A DNA stretch of 64,000 nucleotides from Akebia trifoliata (lineage: Eukaryota; Streptophyta; Magnoliopsida; Ranunculales; Lardizabalaceae), in NCBI GenBank assembly GCA_017979445.1, contig CM030714.1, positions 1,922,001 to 1,986,000 of the forward strand, in the 5' to 3' direction. Both the position numbers and the translations under genes were made by a program. This document shows positions 43,541-58,490 of this stretch, one piece after another. Below the pieces are notes generated by a model, which was not told the DNA's origin, did not search any database, and saw nothing but the letters and a program-made list of their open reading frames with translations. How positions within the stretch are numbered: position 1 is the stretch's first letter; every line of letters begins with the position of its first letter.

Positions 43541-45195
43541 ATGTTAGGTAGGAGATCGCAGAAAAATCCAATTGTATTTGATCCGGAGATCACAAGGTCT
43601 CACCCTCTACCTAAGGTTAGAAGAGAAAGCAACACCGTTCTCACTCCACCAATCCCAGAAATGGATCCACATCCACTTCCACCTCATCACATCCATGAGG
43701 ATCAACGAACGCTCAATGAGTTGTTCGCACCTATTACTGCCAACCCTCCATCATGTATAATTTTACCTGCTGCTAACGTGGCACAATTTGAAATTCGGGC
43801 AGCCACCATCAATATGCTGCCCAAATTCCACGGTTTCGAAAGCGAACAACCGTACAATCACCTCAATAAATTCTTGACCTTATGCCAACATTCAAAAATG
43901 GTCACCTCGACGATGAGAATGTCAAGCTTAGGTTATTCCCTCTTTCCCTCGAAGACCATGCTGCGGCTTGGTTAATTCCTTGTCCTCCAACTCTATCACT
44001 ACATGGGATGAGTTGTCGAGAAAATTCATGGCCAAATTCTTCCCTATGGCGAAGACGGAACAATTCAAAAATGCCATTCGGAACTTCAAGGGAAGACCGG
44101 ATGAAGAATTCTCCCAGACTTGGGAAAGGTTCAATGACCTTCTTGTTAAGTGTCCACATCATGGGATAGACAAAGCCCAATTAGTTAATTTCTTTTACCG
44201 AGGTCTCCCAACAGCCCAGCGTATTCTTCTCGAGTCTATGCATCAGGGTAAATTCATGAATCAAACTCCTAATCAAGCTTATGAATTCTTAGTCGAATTG
44301 GCTGAGAATGCTCGAAATTGGAGCACAAACATAGGAGATTTCGATAGAGGAGATTTAGGAGTCAAGAAGCCGGGCATGTATGAGGTTAAGTCTGATCCTG
44401 AACTTAAGAGTGTCATGAATAGCCTTGTGAGTAGCCTACAAAGTCTCAACAATAAGTTTGACGCCTTCAGTGTCAAAACCAACTTTCAAGAAGCCACTCC
44501 AATTCTACAAGTCGCCACAGAGACATTTTCATCATGTCAGCTGTGTGAGAATTTCAATCATTCTACAGAGAATTGTCCCACCTTGACTCTCTCGCAGTCA
44601 GAGCAAGCCAATGCTGTTGGAAATTACAGCACGTATAGGAAACCCACTCCTAACTCCTATAGTCAGACGTACCATCCCGATAATAGGTTTCACCCCAATT
44701 TCTCCTATCGACAAAGTGAACCTATCCAATCAGGAGGTCCTCCAGGGTTTCAGAAAAATTTCAATCGTCAAACTCATGCCAGTGCGAACCTATCTTTGGT
44801 TCCGCAGCCATCCTATTCTTCACCTCAAAATTCTGATCAACGGGCGATCGTTGTCGACCCTATGACCAATTACTCTCCTCCGGTTGCTCAACCAAACTCA
44901 GCATTGAATCAATGATGGCTGAGATATTAAAGCAACAACAGCAACTTATACATCAACAAATCCAAACTACCCAGAACCAGTCTCAGACCAACCAGGTCAC
45001 TGCGCAAGCAATCAAAAATTTAGAGGTTCAGATGGGTCAGTTAGCTTCATCCATAGGAGAGAAAAACAAAGGCCAGTTTCCCAGTCAAACTGTGCCAATC
45101 CAGCAGGAACTGTTCCAAGAGGACAGTATGAAATCAATAGTCAGGCAGGTCCCTCTAATTCTGTCCAAGCCGTCCACACCTTACGATCTGGCAAA
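43541..45195 (+). pseudogene. gag of the Athila-type element, frameshifted
   Basis: The capsid region is recognisable: FHGFESEQPYNHLNKFL, then (next frame) GHLDDENVKLRLFPLSLEDH, then (next frame) NSITTWDELSRKFMAKFFP, ETF..NFYRGLP-type text and MNQTPNQAYEFLVELAENA. A CQLCENFNHSTENCP zinc-knuckle-like segment is near 44536-44580. A Gln-rich coiled segment (ILKQQQQLIHQQIQT; IKNLEVQMGQLASSI) follows. Frame breaks occur near 43888, 43972, 44913 and 45060-45160, the first two apparently single missing bases. Confidence 0.85.
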
Positions 45196-46389
45196 TTGGT
45201 GGACAATAAAGTTGAAATGCCTGAGGAGGTTCTATCCAAAGAAACAACCTCTAGTGCACCTTCCACAGAAAAAGAAGACCAGTCTAAGGAGACACCTCCT
45301 CCTCTCGAAAGTCGAGTGATCATTCCCAAAGCTCCATTCCCTCATAGACTTCTAGACAACAAAAAGGGAAAACAATTGGAAGGAATTCTAGAAGTGTTCA
45401 AAAATGTTCAAATAAATATTCCCTTCCTTGACGCAATTCGTCAAATTCCCTCATATGCCAAGTTTCTCAAAGATCTCACCACAGTGAAGCGAAAAACTCC
45501 TGTGCCAAGAGAGGCTATGATGACAGCCCAGTCTTCCTGTCTGATTCAGCAGACAATTGTTCCTAAATTCAAGGACCCAGGCTGTCCTACAATTTCTGTG
45601 CACATTGGAGAAACGATGATTGAGAAATGTCTATTAGATCTTGGGGCTAGTGTGAATCTTCTGCCTTTCTCAGTCTACCAGCAATTAGGTTTAGGTGAAC
45701 TTAAACCTACGGATATCACTCTGAGTCTAGCAGATAGATCGGTGAAGATTCCCAAGGGAATAGTGGAGGATGTGATTATCAAGGTGAAGGATTTCTACTT
45801 TCCTGCCGACTTCGTAGTTCTTGACACTGAACCTGTCATTAACCCAAATTCTCATGTGCCAGTCATCTTAGGAAGACCTTTCTTAGCCACTTCCGATGCA
45901 GTCATCAAGTGTCGCAATGGTATCATGACCCTATCATTTGGGGACATGAAGGTCAAAATGAACGTCTTCCAAAATAAGTTTCAATCTACTGACATGGATG
46001 ATTTGGAAGAAGTCAACATGATCGACACTCTGGTCAGTAGTACGTTCAAAGAAGAGGAGAACAAGGATCCGTTTGAAGAGTATTTTGGCCAATTCGGCCT
46101 TGAGTTCGATACTGAGAAATCCATCAGGGAGGTGAACTCTCTTCTTGAATCTGTCCCTATGATGGATTGGCAGCCAAAAATTCAGAGTCTGTCCTCTCTC
46201 TCGTCATCTCCAATAGTGGAAGAAATTCCAAAGCTCGAGTTAAAGCAATTGCCTGATACGCTGAAATACGCATTTTTGGGTAATGCTGAAACTTTTCCTG
46301 TCATTATCTCCCCTACTCTAAAAAATCACAAGAAAATCGGTTACTTGACGTTCTGCGCGAAAATCGAGAAGCTATTGGGTGGACCATAG
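45196..46389 (+). pseudogene. Aspartic protease region of the element
   Basis: A 397-codon open frame. It holds an LLDLGASVNLLP motif near 45632 (the D-x-G-A catalytic motif, Asp as in this lineage) and HVPVILGRPFLAT near 45855, the usual flap-distal retropepsin text. It stops at 46389. The reverse-transcriptase frame begins in another frame near 46335 ([14 protein letters not shown]), so gag-pol continuity is broken here. Confidence 0.88.
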
Positions 46390-48930
46390 CTGATATCAAA
46401 GGCATCAGTCCTTCTGTGGTCATGCATCAAATTCATCTTGAGGAAAATTTCAAACCATCGAGAGAACCACAGAGGCGACTCAATCCGGTGTTACAAGAGG
46501 TCGTTCGAAAAGAAGTCATCAAACTTTTAGATGCGGGTATTATATACCCCATCTCGGATAGTAAATGGGTTAGTCCAGTTCAGGTTGTCCCTAAAAAGTC
46601 AGGTGTCACAGTTGTGACAAATCAGGATAATGAACTCATACCTACTCGAGTCCAAACCGGATGGAGAGTGTGTATAGACTACCGAAAACTGAATACGATG
46701 ACACGTAAGGATCACTTCCCTCTTCCATTCATCGATCAGATGCTTGAACGTTTAGCCGGTCATGCTTATTACTGTTTTCTTGACGGATATTCGGGATACA
46801 ACCAGATCCCAATAGCCCCAGAGGACCAAGAAAAGACAACGTTTACCTGTCCATTTGGGACCTTCGCCTATCGACGTATGCCCTTTGGGCTATGTAATGC
46901 TCCTGCCACCTTTCAAAGGTGCATGTTGAGTATATTTTCTGATATGGTCGAAGACTTTCTTGAAGTCTTCATGGACGATTTTTCTGTATTTGGGTCGAGT
47001 TTTGATGACTGTTTGGATCATTTGAAATTAGTTTTGAAAAGATGTCGAGAGAAGCACCTTGTGCTAAATTGGGAAAAGTGTCACTTCATGGTTACCTCTG
47101 GGATAGTTCTAGGGCACATTATTTCCCACAAAGGAATTGAGGTAGATAAAGCCAAAGTCGATCTCATCGCAAATCTCCCTCCACCTAGAACTGTGAAAGA
47201 AGTTCGTTCGTTCTTAGGGCACGCAGGGTTTTATAGAAGGTTCATCAAAGACTTCGGAAAAATTTCAAAACCCCTGTGTGATCTGTTAGCCAAAGACATT
47301 TCTTTCGAGTTTTCTACCGCTTGTTTATCCGCCTTTGAGAAGCTAAAAACTGAGTTGACCTCAGCACCTATTATCCAACCACCCAATTGGGATCTCCCAT
47401 TTGAGGTGATGTGTGATGCATCCGATTACGCTATAGGTGCTGTATTGGGACAACGAGTTGACAAACTCCCCCATGTCATCCAGTATGCCAGCAAGACGCT
47501 TAATGATGCCCAGCTCAATTATTCCACCACGGAAAAGGAACTACTAGCAGTAGTTTTTGCCTTAGATAAATTTCGTTCCTATCTTATAGGGTCCAAAGTA
47601 GTCATTTTCACTGACCACGCAGCGCTGAAATACCTTCTTGCCAAGAAGGATGCAAAAGCGAGGTTGATACGATGGATCCTTCTTCTTCAAGAGTTTGATC
47701 TCGAAATTCGAGACAAAAAGGGATGCGAGAATGTGGTTGCAGACCACCTATCTAGGCTAGTAGTTGAAACTCTCTCTGACTCTCTTCCGATTTCTGAAAA
47801 TTTTCCTGACGAGCAAATCATGGCAGTTTCTATTTCTGACACACCTTGGTACGCTGACATTGTCAACTACCTGGTGACAGGTCAAACTCCCACCTCTTGG
47901 AGTAAACAAAATCGCCTGCGTTTCCTCGCCCAAGCCAAATGGTTCTTCTGGGATGATCCGTATTTATTTAAATACTGTCCAGACCAGATAATTCGTCGGT
48001 GTATTGATGAGAGAGAACAAAGTGGTATTCTCGAGTTCTGCCACAATCATGCTTGTGGTGGGCATTTTGGAGGAAAGAAAACAGCAGCTAAAATCCTACA
48101 GTGTGGTTTTTATTGGCCCACAATCTTTCGTGACGCTCATCTCTTTGCTAAATCTTGTGATAGATGTCAACGTCTAGGAAAAATCAGTCGAAGAAATGAG
48201 ATGCCCCAACAACCAATTTTGATCATCGAAATCTTCGATGTTTGGGGTATTGACTTCATGGGTCCCTTCCCCATTTCACACGGATTCCAATACATTTTAG
48301 TCGCAGTCGACTACGTGTCCAAATGGGTTGAAGCCACAGCTTGTCGAACGAATGATCATAAGGTTGTTGTTCAATTTCTCAAAAATACAGTGTTTGCCCG
48401 ATTCGGTACCCCTCGTGCTATCATTAGTGATGGAGGGAAACATTTCTGTAACCGAGTTTTTGAAAGCTTGATGCGCAAATATTCAATCACTCATAAGGTA
48501 GCTACTCCGTATCACCCACAAACTAGTGGGCAGGTCGAAATTTCTAATCGTGAGATCAAAATCATTCTTGAAAAAACCGTCAATCCGACTCGTAAAGATT
48601 GGTCCTTACGATTATCTGATGCCTTGTGGGCTTACAGAACAGCGTTCAAAACTCCAATAGGAATGTCTCCTTATCGGCATCGAGCTTATTGGGCGAATCT
48701 TTGGTAGATCGCCTGTCATAACTCTCGCCTTCATTTATTTCCAGGGAAATTAAAGTCCGTTGGACTGGACCATTTTTGATTCACAATATTCACCCTCATG
48801 GAAACATCGAGGTACTCAACCCAGCCAATGGAAATATTTTCCAAGTCAATGGCCAAAGGCTGAAGCCATTTCAGACTCTCCCTCATTCATCAGAAAAAGA
48901 TTCATTTTTGAGTAATCCTGTGTACCAGGA
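46335..48930 (+). pseudogene. pol: reverse transcriptase, RNase H and integrase of the element
   Basis: A 763-codon open frame (46416-48707). Reverse transcriptase: [17 protein letters not shown] (catalytic DD at 46974-46979), [13 protein letters not shown]. RNase [46 protein letters not shown]. Integrase: HHCC zinc finger (48040-48175), then catalytic Asp in GIDFMGPF, Asp in IISDGG and Glu in QVEISNRE. Near 48675 (MSPY) the expected continuation is missing and the frame ends. The integrase C-terminal part resumes in another frame (FPGKLKSRWTGPF near 48742, ending at 48933). Catalytic residues are present, but the deletion and frameshift make an active integrase unlikely. Confidence 0.92.
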
Positions 48931-50298
48931 TTAGCTCCAGTTCCATGTCTGGCTGAAGACATTAAACTTAGCGCTATTCGGGAGGCAACCCTTGATTGTG
49001 TGCTTATTTTGTCAAATTTTTTTCCACATTGATCACCTTCTAAAAAAGTTTAAATCTTTTCAAAAAAAAAAAAATTTCGGACCACTTTATTTTGGCACAT
49101 ACTTTTTATGTGGCGTGCTCTTCACTTCTACATCCTATGCGGAACACTTCTTTTGGTTGTACCTACAACTTCTGCAACGTAATGACATCCGTTTTCAGGT
49201 GTACTCTAAACCTCTACTCTTTAATCATTGAGGACAATGCTAAATTTAGGTTTGGGGGTGTGGGATAGCACATTTTAATTTTTGTACATTGTTTTCGGTA
49301 CATTTTCAAAAATACCTTCATCAAAATTTTTATATGTACTGTCATCATACGAATTTTTAAAACCAGGCTCATGTCCATTTGTTTATAAATTCTTATTCCT
49401 CAAAAACAAGATATTTTGAAAAACAAAATTCACGTCACTTCTGATTGTAGTGAAAAAGTTATTTTGGATTAAGAGTTGTCTTCTTCACTGTCTAGAATGA
49501 GAGGGAAAGCTTGAAAAAATATGAACTTTGACCTCCTTGTCCTTTGGTTGGCTGAATAGAAGAAAAACAGAACTGTAGTTGATATTTTTGGAGACAGCAA
49601 CCATAGGATTAGACTGGGTACCTTGAAAAGGGCTACCTGCTTTTTGAAAAAAAAGAATATCAGAAAAATGATAAAGCGTGAAAAAGGTTGAAAAGAAAAG
49701 CAGAAAGATGTGAAGGTTAGAACTGAAAAAGTGCAAATTGTAAAAAGAGTCCAATGGGACCAAAATAGTTCAGTAGGGTGAAAGCCGTCAATGGTAAAAA
49801 CGTGAGTACACTGGAATATCACAGATAAAGCCCCTTAGAGGTATTAAAGTGAACATCCATACTTCTCACAATCCCAGACAGGAGGCTCAGTTTCGAGTTA
49901 GAATTTAGGCAGACCCATACATATCTTAGTAGTTAAGAAGGGAAACCTTGTTCCGAAAAATTTATGTTACAATCAGAAAATTTGTGCACACACTCAAGAT
50001 ATTTCTGAAAATGAGGAATAAAAAGAATTTTTACTCAAATAGACCTTTGACTGGATGGATTCTGAAATTGGTGTGATGGCATTATATACAATAATTTTGA
50101 AGTTGTTATCTTTTAAAATGTTAGAATTTTGTGGGTATATTCACTGCAAACCCTCACGAGTCAAACTCGTCCACTAGGGGTAACCTAGGGGTTTAAGGGC
50201 TTACTGCATAAGCTAAATGCAGTCGGGAACCTCACGAAAGAGGAGTTGTTTACATTTAAGTTTTGCTCGGGACTAGCAAAATTGAGGTTTGGGGGGTG
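48931..50298 (+). other. 3' non-coding region and polypurine tract of the element
   Basis: No recognisable gene on either strand. The polypurine tract (GAGGTTTGGGGGG, 50284-50296) abuts the 3' LTR. A second similar tract, TAGGTTTGGGGGTGTGG, is at 49247-49263. Confidence 0.6.
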
Positions 50299-52756
<2,458 letters not shown>

Positions 52757-52955
52757 GGGTTATTACATTGGATGCTCCATGGCTGTAGTGCCACATGCAA
52801 AGAACCGGTTATTACATTGGATGCTCCATGCTTCATGGCTGTAGTGCCACATGCAAAGAACCGATCTTTGCGTGAGGAAGTCTATCGTGCCTATGTAACT
52901 CGTGCCTCTAGTGGAGATCTCGATAATTTACCAATTATAGAACAAATCCTGAAGC
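52757..52955 (+). pseudogene. M3-family oligopeptidase (oligopeptidase A / thimet type) exon fragment
   Basis: TLDAPCFMAVVPHAKN followed by SLREEVYRAYVTRASSGDLD and a PIIEQILKL end matches the N-terminal helical domain of plant M3 metallopeptidases (organellar oligopeptidase). The catalytic HExxH domain is absent. The first part of the exon is duplicated in tandem (52758-52803 and 52804-52862, both containing TTATTACATTGGATGCTCCA and GCTGTAGTGCCACATGCAAA), and the upstream copy lacks seven bases. Homology fades after about 52955. Confidence 0.82.
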
Positions 52956-53516
52956 TAATTCAGAAGAATTCATCAGAGTCGTTCGAAACACACTTTCTTT
53001 TGAACTGAACATGAGAAAGCAGAAAATTTTACTCACCTTTCAGGTAGTTTTTAAAAAAATTTATAATTGATTGAAACTTATTCTATACCTGGCCTTCTTT
53101 TTCAGTGTCTTGCTTGTCAATCCAAAGATATAGGTAGGCAACATCATGAAGTTCTTAGCTGGAACTGTTTTGCCTGATTTGCTTTAAATTATCAACTATC
53201 TAAGCCTTGTGCCAACAAATTGCGGCTGGCTACATGAATTGTGTTCTGTTTCTCTATTCTATCCAGTGCCATATCGTCCTTGACATATGTCAGTGTTATT
53301 GAGACTGCTATCAATAGCCTTTCCTAGTTGACTATTTGATCAACCCCTGGCTGCTATTGGTTGATACTCCTATACAGCAAAGGTATGAGACTGTACTGTA
53401 TGTATACTGAATTTAACTTAAACTAGAAGTAACCAATATGAGTGACATCCGTTTTGAAGTTTCCTGGTATCATATTTTGTCACTAAATTATCTCAACATC
53501 TTCCTCTCTGCATTTA

Positions 53517-53517
<1 letters not shown>
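52956..53517. other. No recognised feature
   Basis: AT-rich sequence after the oligopeptidase fragment; perhaps its former intron. Confidence 0.35.

Positions 53518-53572
<55 letters not shown>
53518..53572. repeat. (TA)n microsatellite
   Basis: About 27 TA units, the longest pure TA tract in the window, with no foldback element inside. Confidence 0.95.
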
Positions 53573-53578
<6 letters not shown>

Positions 53579-54180
53579 ATAAAATTTCTTTGTTATCCAA
53601 TATTTTGCTCTATCGTATTTGTCCCTATTTACATAAAAATTTCCCCTTGTTCTGTGTACACAATTCATATAAATTAAAATGCATTTTTCGACTGAAGCAG
53701 AAAATTACATGTGTTGCTCTGTACATATTGATATTTTGCTACTAGGGAGGAAATTACAGAGTTCTCCACATCATGTGTAATTATTTATCCTGGAATCTTT
53801 GTTTTTTTATTTTTCCCCTCATTATTTTCCGGAAATCTGTGTTGGATTCTTTCTTTCCTGCTCTGTAACTAAGAATTAACATACATTAAGAGACTAGCAA
53901 AACAGCAGATTATCTACACAAGTTAAGGATTTCTATACCATTGAAGACTTTTCTTCGATTCCTCGAGAGCTTGCGAATATTCTTGTAACAAATAACTATA
54001 GTCATGAGTAATATTCTTCTCCACATTCAGACATTATCTAGAAGCATCAAATTACATGCTTCAAAATATAGGAATCTATAGGTATCGAGATTAATACGAA
54101 ATACATCGGATAAAAAACCTAAATCTTCAATCTAAATCTAAATATATCAGATAAAAAACCTTAATATAGTCTATATAAAG
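53573..54180. other. No recognised feature
   Basis: AT-rich sequence, no coding homology or repeat recognised. Confidence 0.35.
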
Positions 54181-54690
54181 AAAAGATGGATTAGAGAGAG
54201 TATCTAGCCCGAAGTCTACGTGAGGTGATGCAGCAGGTGAGAGTCCCTTTGTAACCAATATGATCAATTCGAGCTATCAGAGACAGGTAGCGATGAGATA
54301 CAGATATAGATGAGATACAAAAAGAACGAGGATCAGATCTAGATCGAGATCATCGATCAAATAGAGTGGGAGATGAGATTTATCGAGGGAGATGAGATCG
54401 ATCGGGAAAGAGACTATGAGAGAGAGGTGGAGAGGTCAATCGATTGATGGAGAGGTCGATCGATCGAGATAGCGACTGTGAGAAAGCGATGGAGACTTCG
54501 ATCGAGAGAGAGAGAGAAATAGAGATAAAGGGTGAGGTCGACCAAGACAGAGACTGTGAGAGGTCGATCGATCGATGACTGTGAGAGAGGCAGAGAGAGA
54601 GAGAAACAGTAACAGAGAGAGGAAGAGAAACAGTAACAGTGAGAGAGGCAGTTGAGGAAGAGAAACAGTAACTGTGAGAGTTCAAGTGAT
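54181..54690. repeat. GA/GATCGA-rich low-complexity region
   Basis: Irregular repeats of GAGAGAG, GATCGATCGA and GAAACAGTAAC over about 500 bp. It produces Ser/Leu-rich open frames on the minus strand that are not genes. Confidence 0.7.
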
Positions 54691-54794
54691 GAAAACCGAA
54701 AACCAAAAACGTGGTCCACAGGCCGCGGATTTTTGGGCTTTAAAACTCGACGGGCCAGGCCCAACAATTTTTTAAATATAAATTTGGGATTTTC

Positions 54795-55261
54795 ACGTAG
54801 TCCCCCCCCCCCCCCTATAGGATATATTTGGAAAATAAAAAATTATTTTATTTGAATAGAGTGCATCGATATATTTAGAATAATGATTTTCTAACGCTCC
54901 CCCCCCCCTTATAGGATATATTTGGAAAATAAAAAATTATCTTATTCGAATAGAGTGCATTGATATGTTTAGAATAATGATTTTCTAGCGCTCCCAACCC
55001 CCCATGACATACACCCTCACTATAGAATCATAGATCATTTGTCTTGGGATACGCAGAATCATAAATCTTTTTCTTGAGCATCCCAAGGAAAATGATCTAC
55101 GACTCTGTGATTGGGAGTATGTCAAAAGGGGGGATGGGGTGTTAGATTATCAGGACTCGTATATTTATTATTGGTCCAACAAGCATAGGCCCAGGTCTAT
55201 AAACCCTATTAGGGTTCTTGTAATCCCATCAATAATCAATAGTTTTTTTTCCTCCATTTTG
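54795..55261 (-). repeat. Orphan CRK promoter copy with an internal tandem duplication
   Basis: 54820-54900 and 54911-54990 are tandem copies of the ATAGGATATATTTGGAAAAT...GATTTTCTA segment, each introduced by a C-run. 55000-55260 then matches 15040-15310 (ATAGATCATTTGTCTTGG; CCAACAAGCATAGGCC). No CRK exon lies beside it. It probably marks another duplicated unit that has lost its gene. Confidence 0.75.
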
Positions 55262-55270
55262 ACTTAGTAG

Positions 55271-55553
55271 TAGGGCTGTCAACGGATAGGTATCCGATCG
55301 GATAGTACTACATCCGAATTCGAATAAAAATAATAATGATATCCGAATTTGAATCCAATCGAATATCACTAACAAACATTCGAATTTGAAAAATGTATCG
55401 GATATCCAATAATATCCGATCTAATAAAAAAATCTTATAAAATACCATCATTCTCCATCTGTAAAAAAATAAATCAATTTTCATTTTTTTTTTTAAATCT
55501 TCCAAGTATTTCAATCTTAAAATCAAATAAAATGGGGTTTTATTTTGTGTGTA

Positions 55554-55588
<35 letters not shown>

Positions 55589-56454
55589 GAGAGTATCCTT
55601 GGAAGCTCGTCAGTCGAAGAAGACGATGGTGGAGCTCGTACAGTAAAAAAAATAGGATTTTACCGAGAGAGAGAGAGATAGAGAATGTGTACATGGATGC
55701 TCGTCAGCCGGAGAAGACGGTGGGTATGGAACTCGCACAGTCAAAACCCACCCTCACCGATCTTTAATGGCTGCGGGTTCTTGCGTGTTGAGACTTGAGA
55801 GAAGATAAAGGTATAGGTTATATTTTGTTGTATAACATGAATACACGACACTTTGTATATAAATATATAAAATTTTATTGTAAAACATGAATACATAATA
55901 TATATATATATATGGGAAATGTTCAGCAACAAACACTTTGGCTTTTCAAAACATGGGTTAGAGGTTTTGGAATGGGCTGATTTTTGGTGAGGATGATCTC
56001 TACAGTGAGGAGATCATCATCACCAAAAATCAGCCCATTCCAAAACTTCTAACCCCATAAAAAATGGTTTACAAAAAATGGACGATCCACGATTTTTCAA
56101 CTTGTAAACATGGGGTTAGAAGTTTTGGAATGGGCTGATTTTTGGTGAGGACGATCTCCTCACCGTAGAGATCTTCATCACCAAAAACCAGCCCATTCCA
56201 AAACCTCTAACCCGTGTTTTGAAAAATGTTTTGCCAAAATGTTTGTTGCTGAACGGGACCCTATATATGTATATATATTATATCGGAGCGGATATTATCG
56301 AATTGGATTTCGCAACATTCAAATCCGTATCCGAAAATCATTCGAATTTTAAAATAACATCCGAATTCGAATCTGATATTAATTTTTTTGGATAATATCC
56401 GATTTTTTGAATTCGAATTCAGATTCGGATTTCGGCTATCCACTGACACCCCTA
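55271..56454. mobile_element. Non-autonomous hAT-like element, ~1.2 kb
   Basis: Ends TAGGGCTGTCAACGGATAGG (left) and, reverse complemented, TAGGGGTGTCAGTGGATAGC (right). Flanking 8 bp CTTAGTAG and CTTAGTAA match at seven positions. The interior is filled with ATCCGAATTCGAA-type motifs plus a GA microsatellite (55563-55586). No transposase. A foldback element is nested inside it. Confidence 0.75.
55914..56261. mobile_element. Foldback element nested in the hAT-like element
   Basis: GGGAAATGTTCAGCAACAAA to (reverse complement) GGGTCCCGTTCAGCAACAAA, between TA tracts, with two near-perfect core hairpins. Its arms are the best preserved in the window, suggesting a recent insertion. Confidence 0.75.
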
Positions 56455-56809
56455 CTTAGTAATCCCTATATGATGTGGCTGGGCACCTAACGAATGGAAG
56501 TATCAACGACCATCAAATCATGTGAGAGAGAAACTTTCAACTCTTTTCTTTGTTACCCCGACAAGCAAGCAAAACAATGTGTCAAAAAGAAGCTAAAGCT
56601 GAGGATTTTATTTGAGTAAAAGCCAAACAGTTTTGTCCATCTCTCGCCTCGTCAGAAAGGAGTGTTGATCTTATAATAAATTGCGTGGTCCCAGGGTATA
56701 AAAAATACCTATGATTTTTCATTGAATTACAAATTCCTGCCACAGATATGATTTTCAAGTCCATTATCTCTCCTTGTTCTGATCTTCGTCAACTTTAGGC
56801 CCCTAAAAC

Positions 56810-57334
56810 TACGGGTGCAACTTGGTTCAGTTTGGTGGGGTTTGAGGTCAAATTGAAATAGGTCAGCTTCATTAAATAAGAATCATAATTAAATCAAATT
56901 TTGTTGGAATCAAATCAATTCAAATCGAATTAAAAGTTTGTTTGGTTCGATTCTATGGATTGCCAATATTCTATAAATTGTAAGTAATATTTTTTATTGA
57001 AAAGATAAACTTAAAATTTCATACAATAAATTATAAATTTATCCATAAAAAATCATTAGTTTATCCATAAAAGACCACTAATCTATGTCCTAACTCCTAA
57101 AATAATTCATAATAATCATTCTATACATATATATTTATTTATTGCATAGGAGGTTGGTTCTCTGTTTGATTCGGTTCTATACAAGTTTGATTCGAGAACC
57201 GAACCAAATTGATCAATTTTTCTTTTATCGTAACCTTAAACCGAACCGCAATTTGTTCCAAATCGAATCAAACCACCCCAAAGCTATCGGTTTGGTTCGA
57301 TTCTCGATTTGAACCGGACCAAGTTACACCCCCA
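56810..57334. mobile_element. hAT-type MITE, complete, 525 bp
   Basis: Termini TACGGGTGCAACTTGG and (reverse complement) TGGGGGTGTAACTTGG; flanks CCTAAAAC and CTTAAAAT. The interior has GGTTCGATTCT and AACCGAACC motifs. The left-end-deleted copy is at 17400-17822. Confidence 0.65.
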
Positions 57335-57803
57335 CTTAAAATTGGTTTATTTGATAAGATTTACCCATCAGACCTATCTGTTGCAATTTTATTACAAAAA
57401 GTACTTTATCGAGGAACTAGGGATGTCAAAGGGTTTCCGATTAATTGATATTTGAATAAAAATAAAATTGATTATCTTGGTTCCAAGACTATATATTTTG
57501 CAGTTTGACACGAGTATTTTTGTCTTAGAACCAGTACGACTTGAAATCATTATCTCATACAATGCCACAAATGGTCCCAAGATTTTATTTTATATTGACA
57601 TTATATTTTAATGGCATCAAACCATTAAACTGACAAATTCCAATAGTTTTCAGATTGAATTTAAACAACAAGGAGCCATTTGATTTGGATTCTAGGCTCC
57701 AAATTTATTTTTAATTTTTGTTGCATGATCTGATTTTAGAATCCAACCGTACATTTGATGCAGATTATAGATGGGATTCTCCGATATTTAGAATAAAAAA
57801 TAG

Positions 57804-57834
<31 letters not shown>

Positions 57835-58023
57835 TCCATTTGTTGGGATTTTGGAATATGTTTCTCGTGCAAAAGTGATGATTTGCAATTAGTTATTCAT
57901 ATCACAACCATGGAACATAATCATAAAAATGAAATTATAATCCTACCAATAACAAAAAGTCTTATCTAAAAAATTTGGAGTCAGCAAAACAAATCCTATT
58001 CCTCCATTCCACTTTGTTTAGAG

Positions 58024-58490
58024 TAGGGGCGCAACTTAATTCGGGTAGGTTTGGTTTAGAGCAAAATCATAACCGAACCGACCAAGGTCGGTTCCATTAT
58101 ATAAAAACCAGAACCGAACCAACCCAAACCGACCTTAATTCGGTTTGGTTCGGTTCGATTCGATTCCATGGGTTGCCAAAAAACTTCTTAAACAAATGTT
58201 TTTAGGGACTGTTTTAACACTAAATCCAGATTTTTTTTTAGGGACTATTTTAATGATGCCAAAGAAATCTGATTTTTGGGTGCTTCTTTGATGGTAACCA
58301 ATCAGGTTTTTCTTTAGACTGTTTGTTGTATCAAAAAATGGGATTTTATGTCACCATAAAACAAATATATGGGATTAGTGTTGGTGCTAAAAAAAGTGGT
58401 TTTTGGATTGATGATATACATCTAAAAAACATATTTTTAGGGATGTTAAAATGGTGCAAAACTCAGAATTTTTTGGGGTGCAGAAGGTTG
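58024..58490. mobile_element. hAT-like element, truncated at a duplication junction
   Basis: Left 467 bp of the element at 18499-19774, starting TAGGGGCGCAACTTAATTCG after the duplication GTTTAGAG. It stops where sequence jumps to the equivalent of 8935. Confidence 0.8.

Larger units (their letters stand above)
56535..58490. repeat. Tail of a duplicated unit (equivalent to 17220-18975)
   Basis: From TGTTACCCCGACAAGCAAGC to GATTTTTTTTTAGGGAC and AACTCAGAATTTTTTGGGG, collinear with 17220-18960. Ends abruptly near 58490. Confidence 0.85.

Noticed and set aside
49469..49822. 117-codon Phe-rich minus-strand open frame near the 3' end of the Athila-type element, considered as a membrane or envelope-like gene
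   Set aside because: Wrong strand for the element, composition driven by A/T runs, no signal peptide plus glycoprotein pattern.
54380..54767. Overlapping 108- and 117-codon Ser/Leu-rich minus-strand frames
   Set aside because: Products of the GA/GATCGA low-complexity stretch.
55308..55694. 128-codon minus-strand frame
   Set aside because: Lies in the hAT-like element; made of ATCCGAATTC-type repeats and a GA microsatellite.
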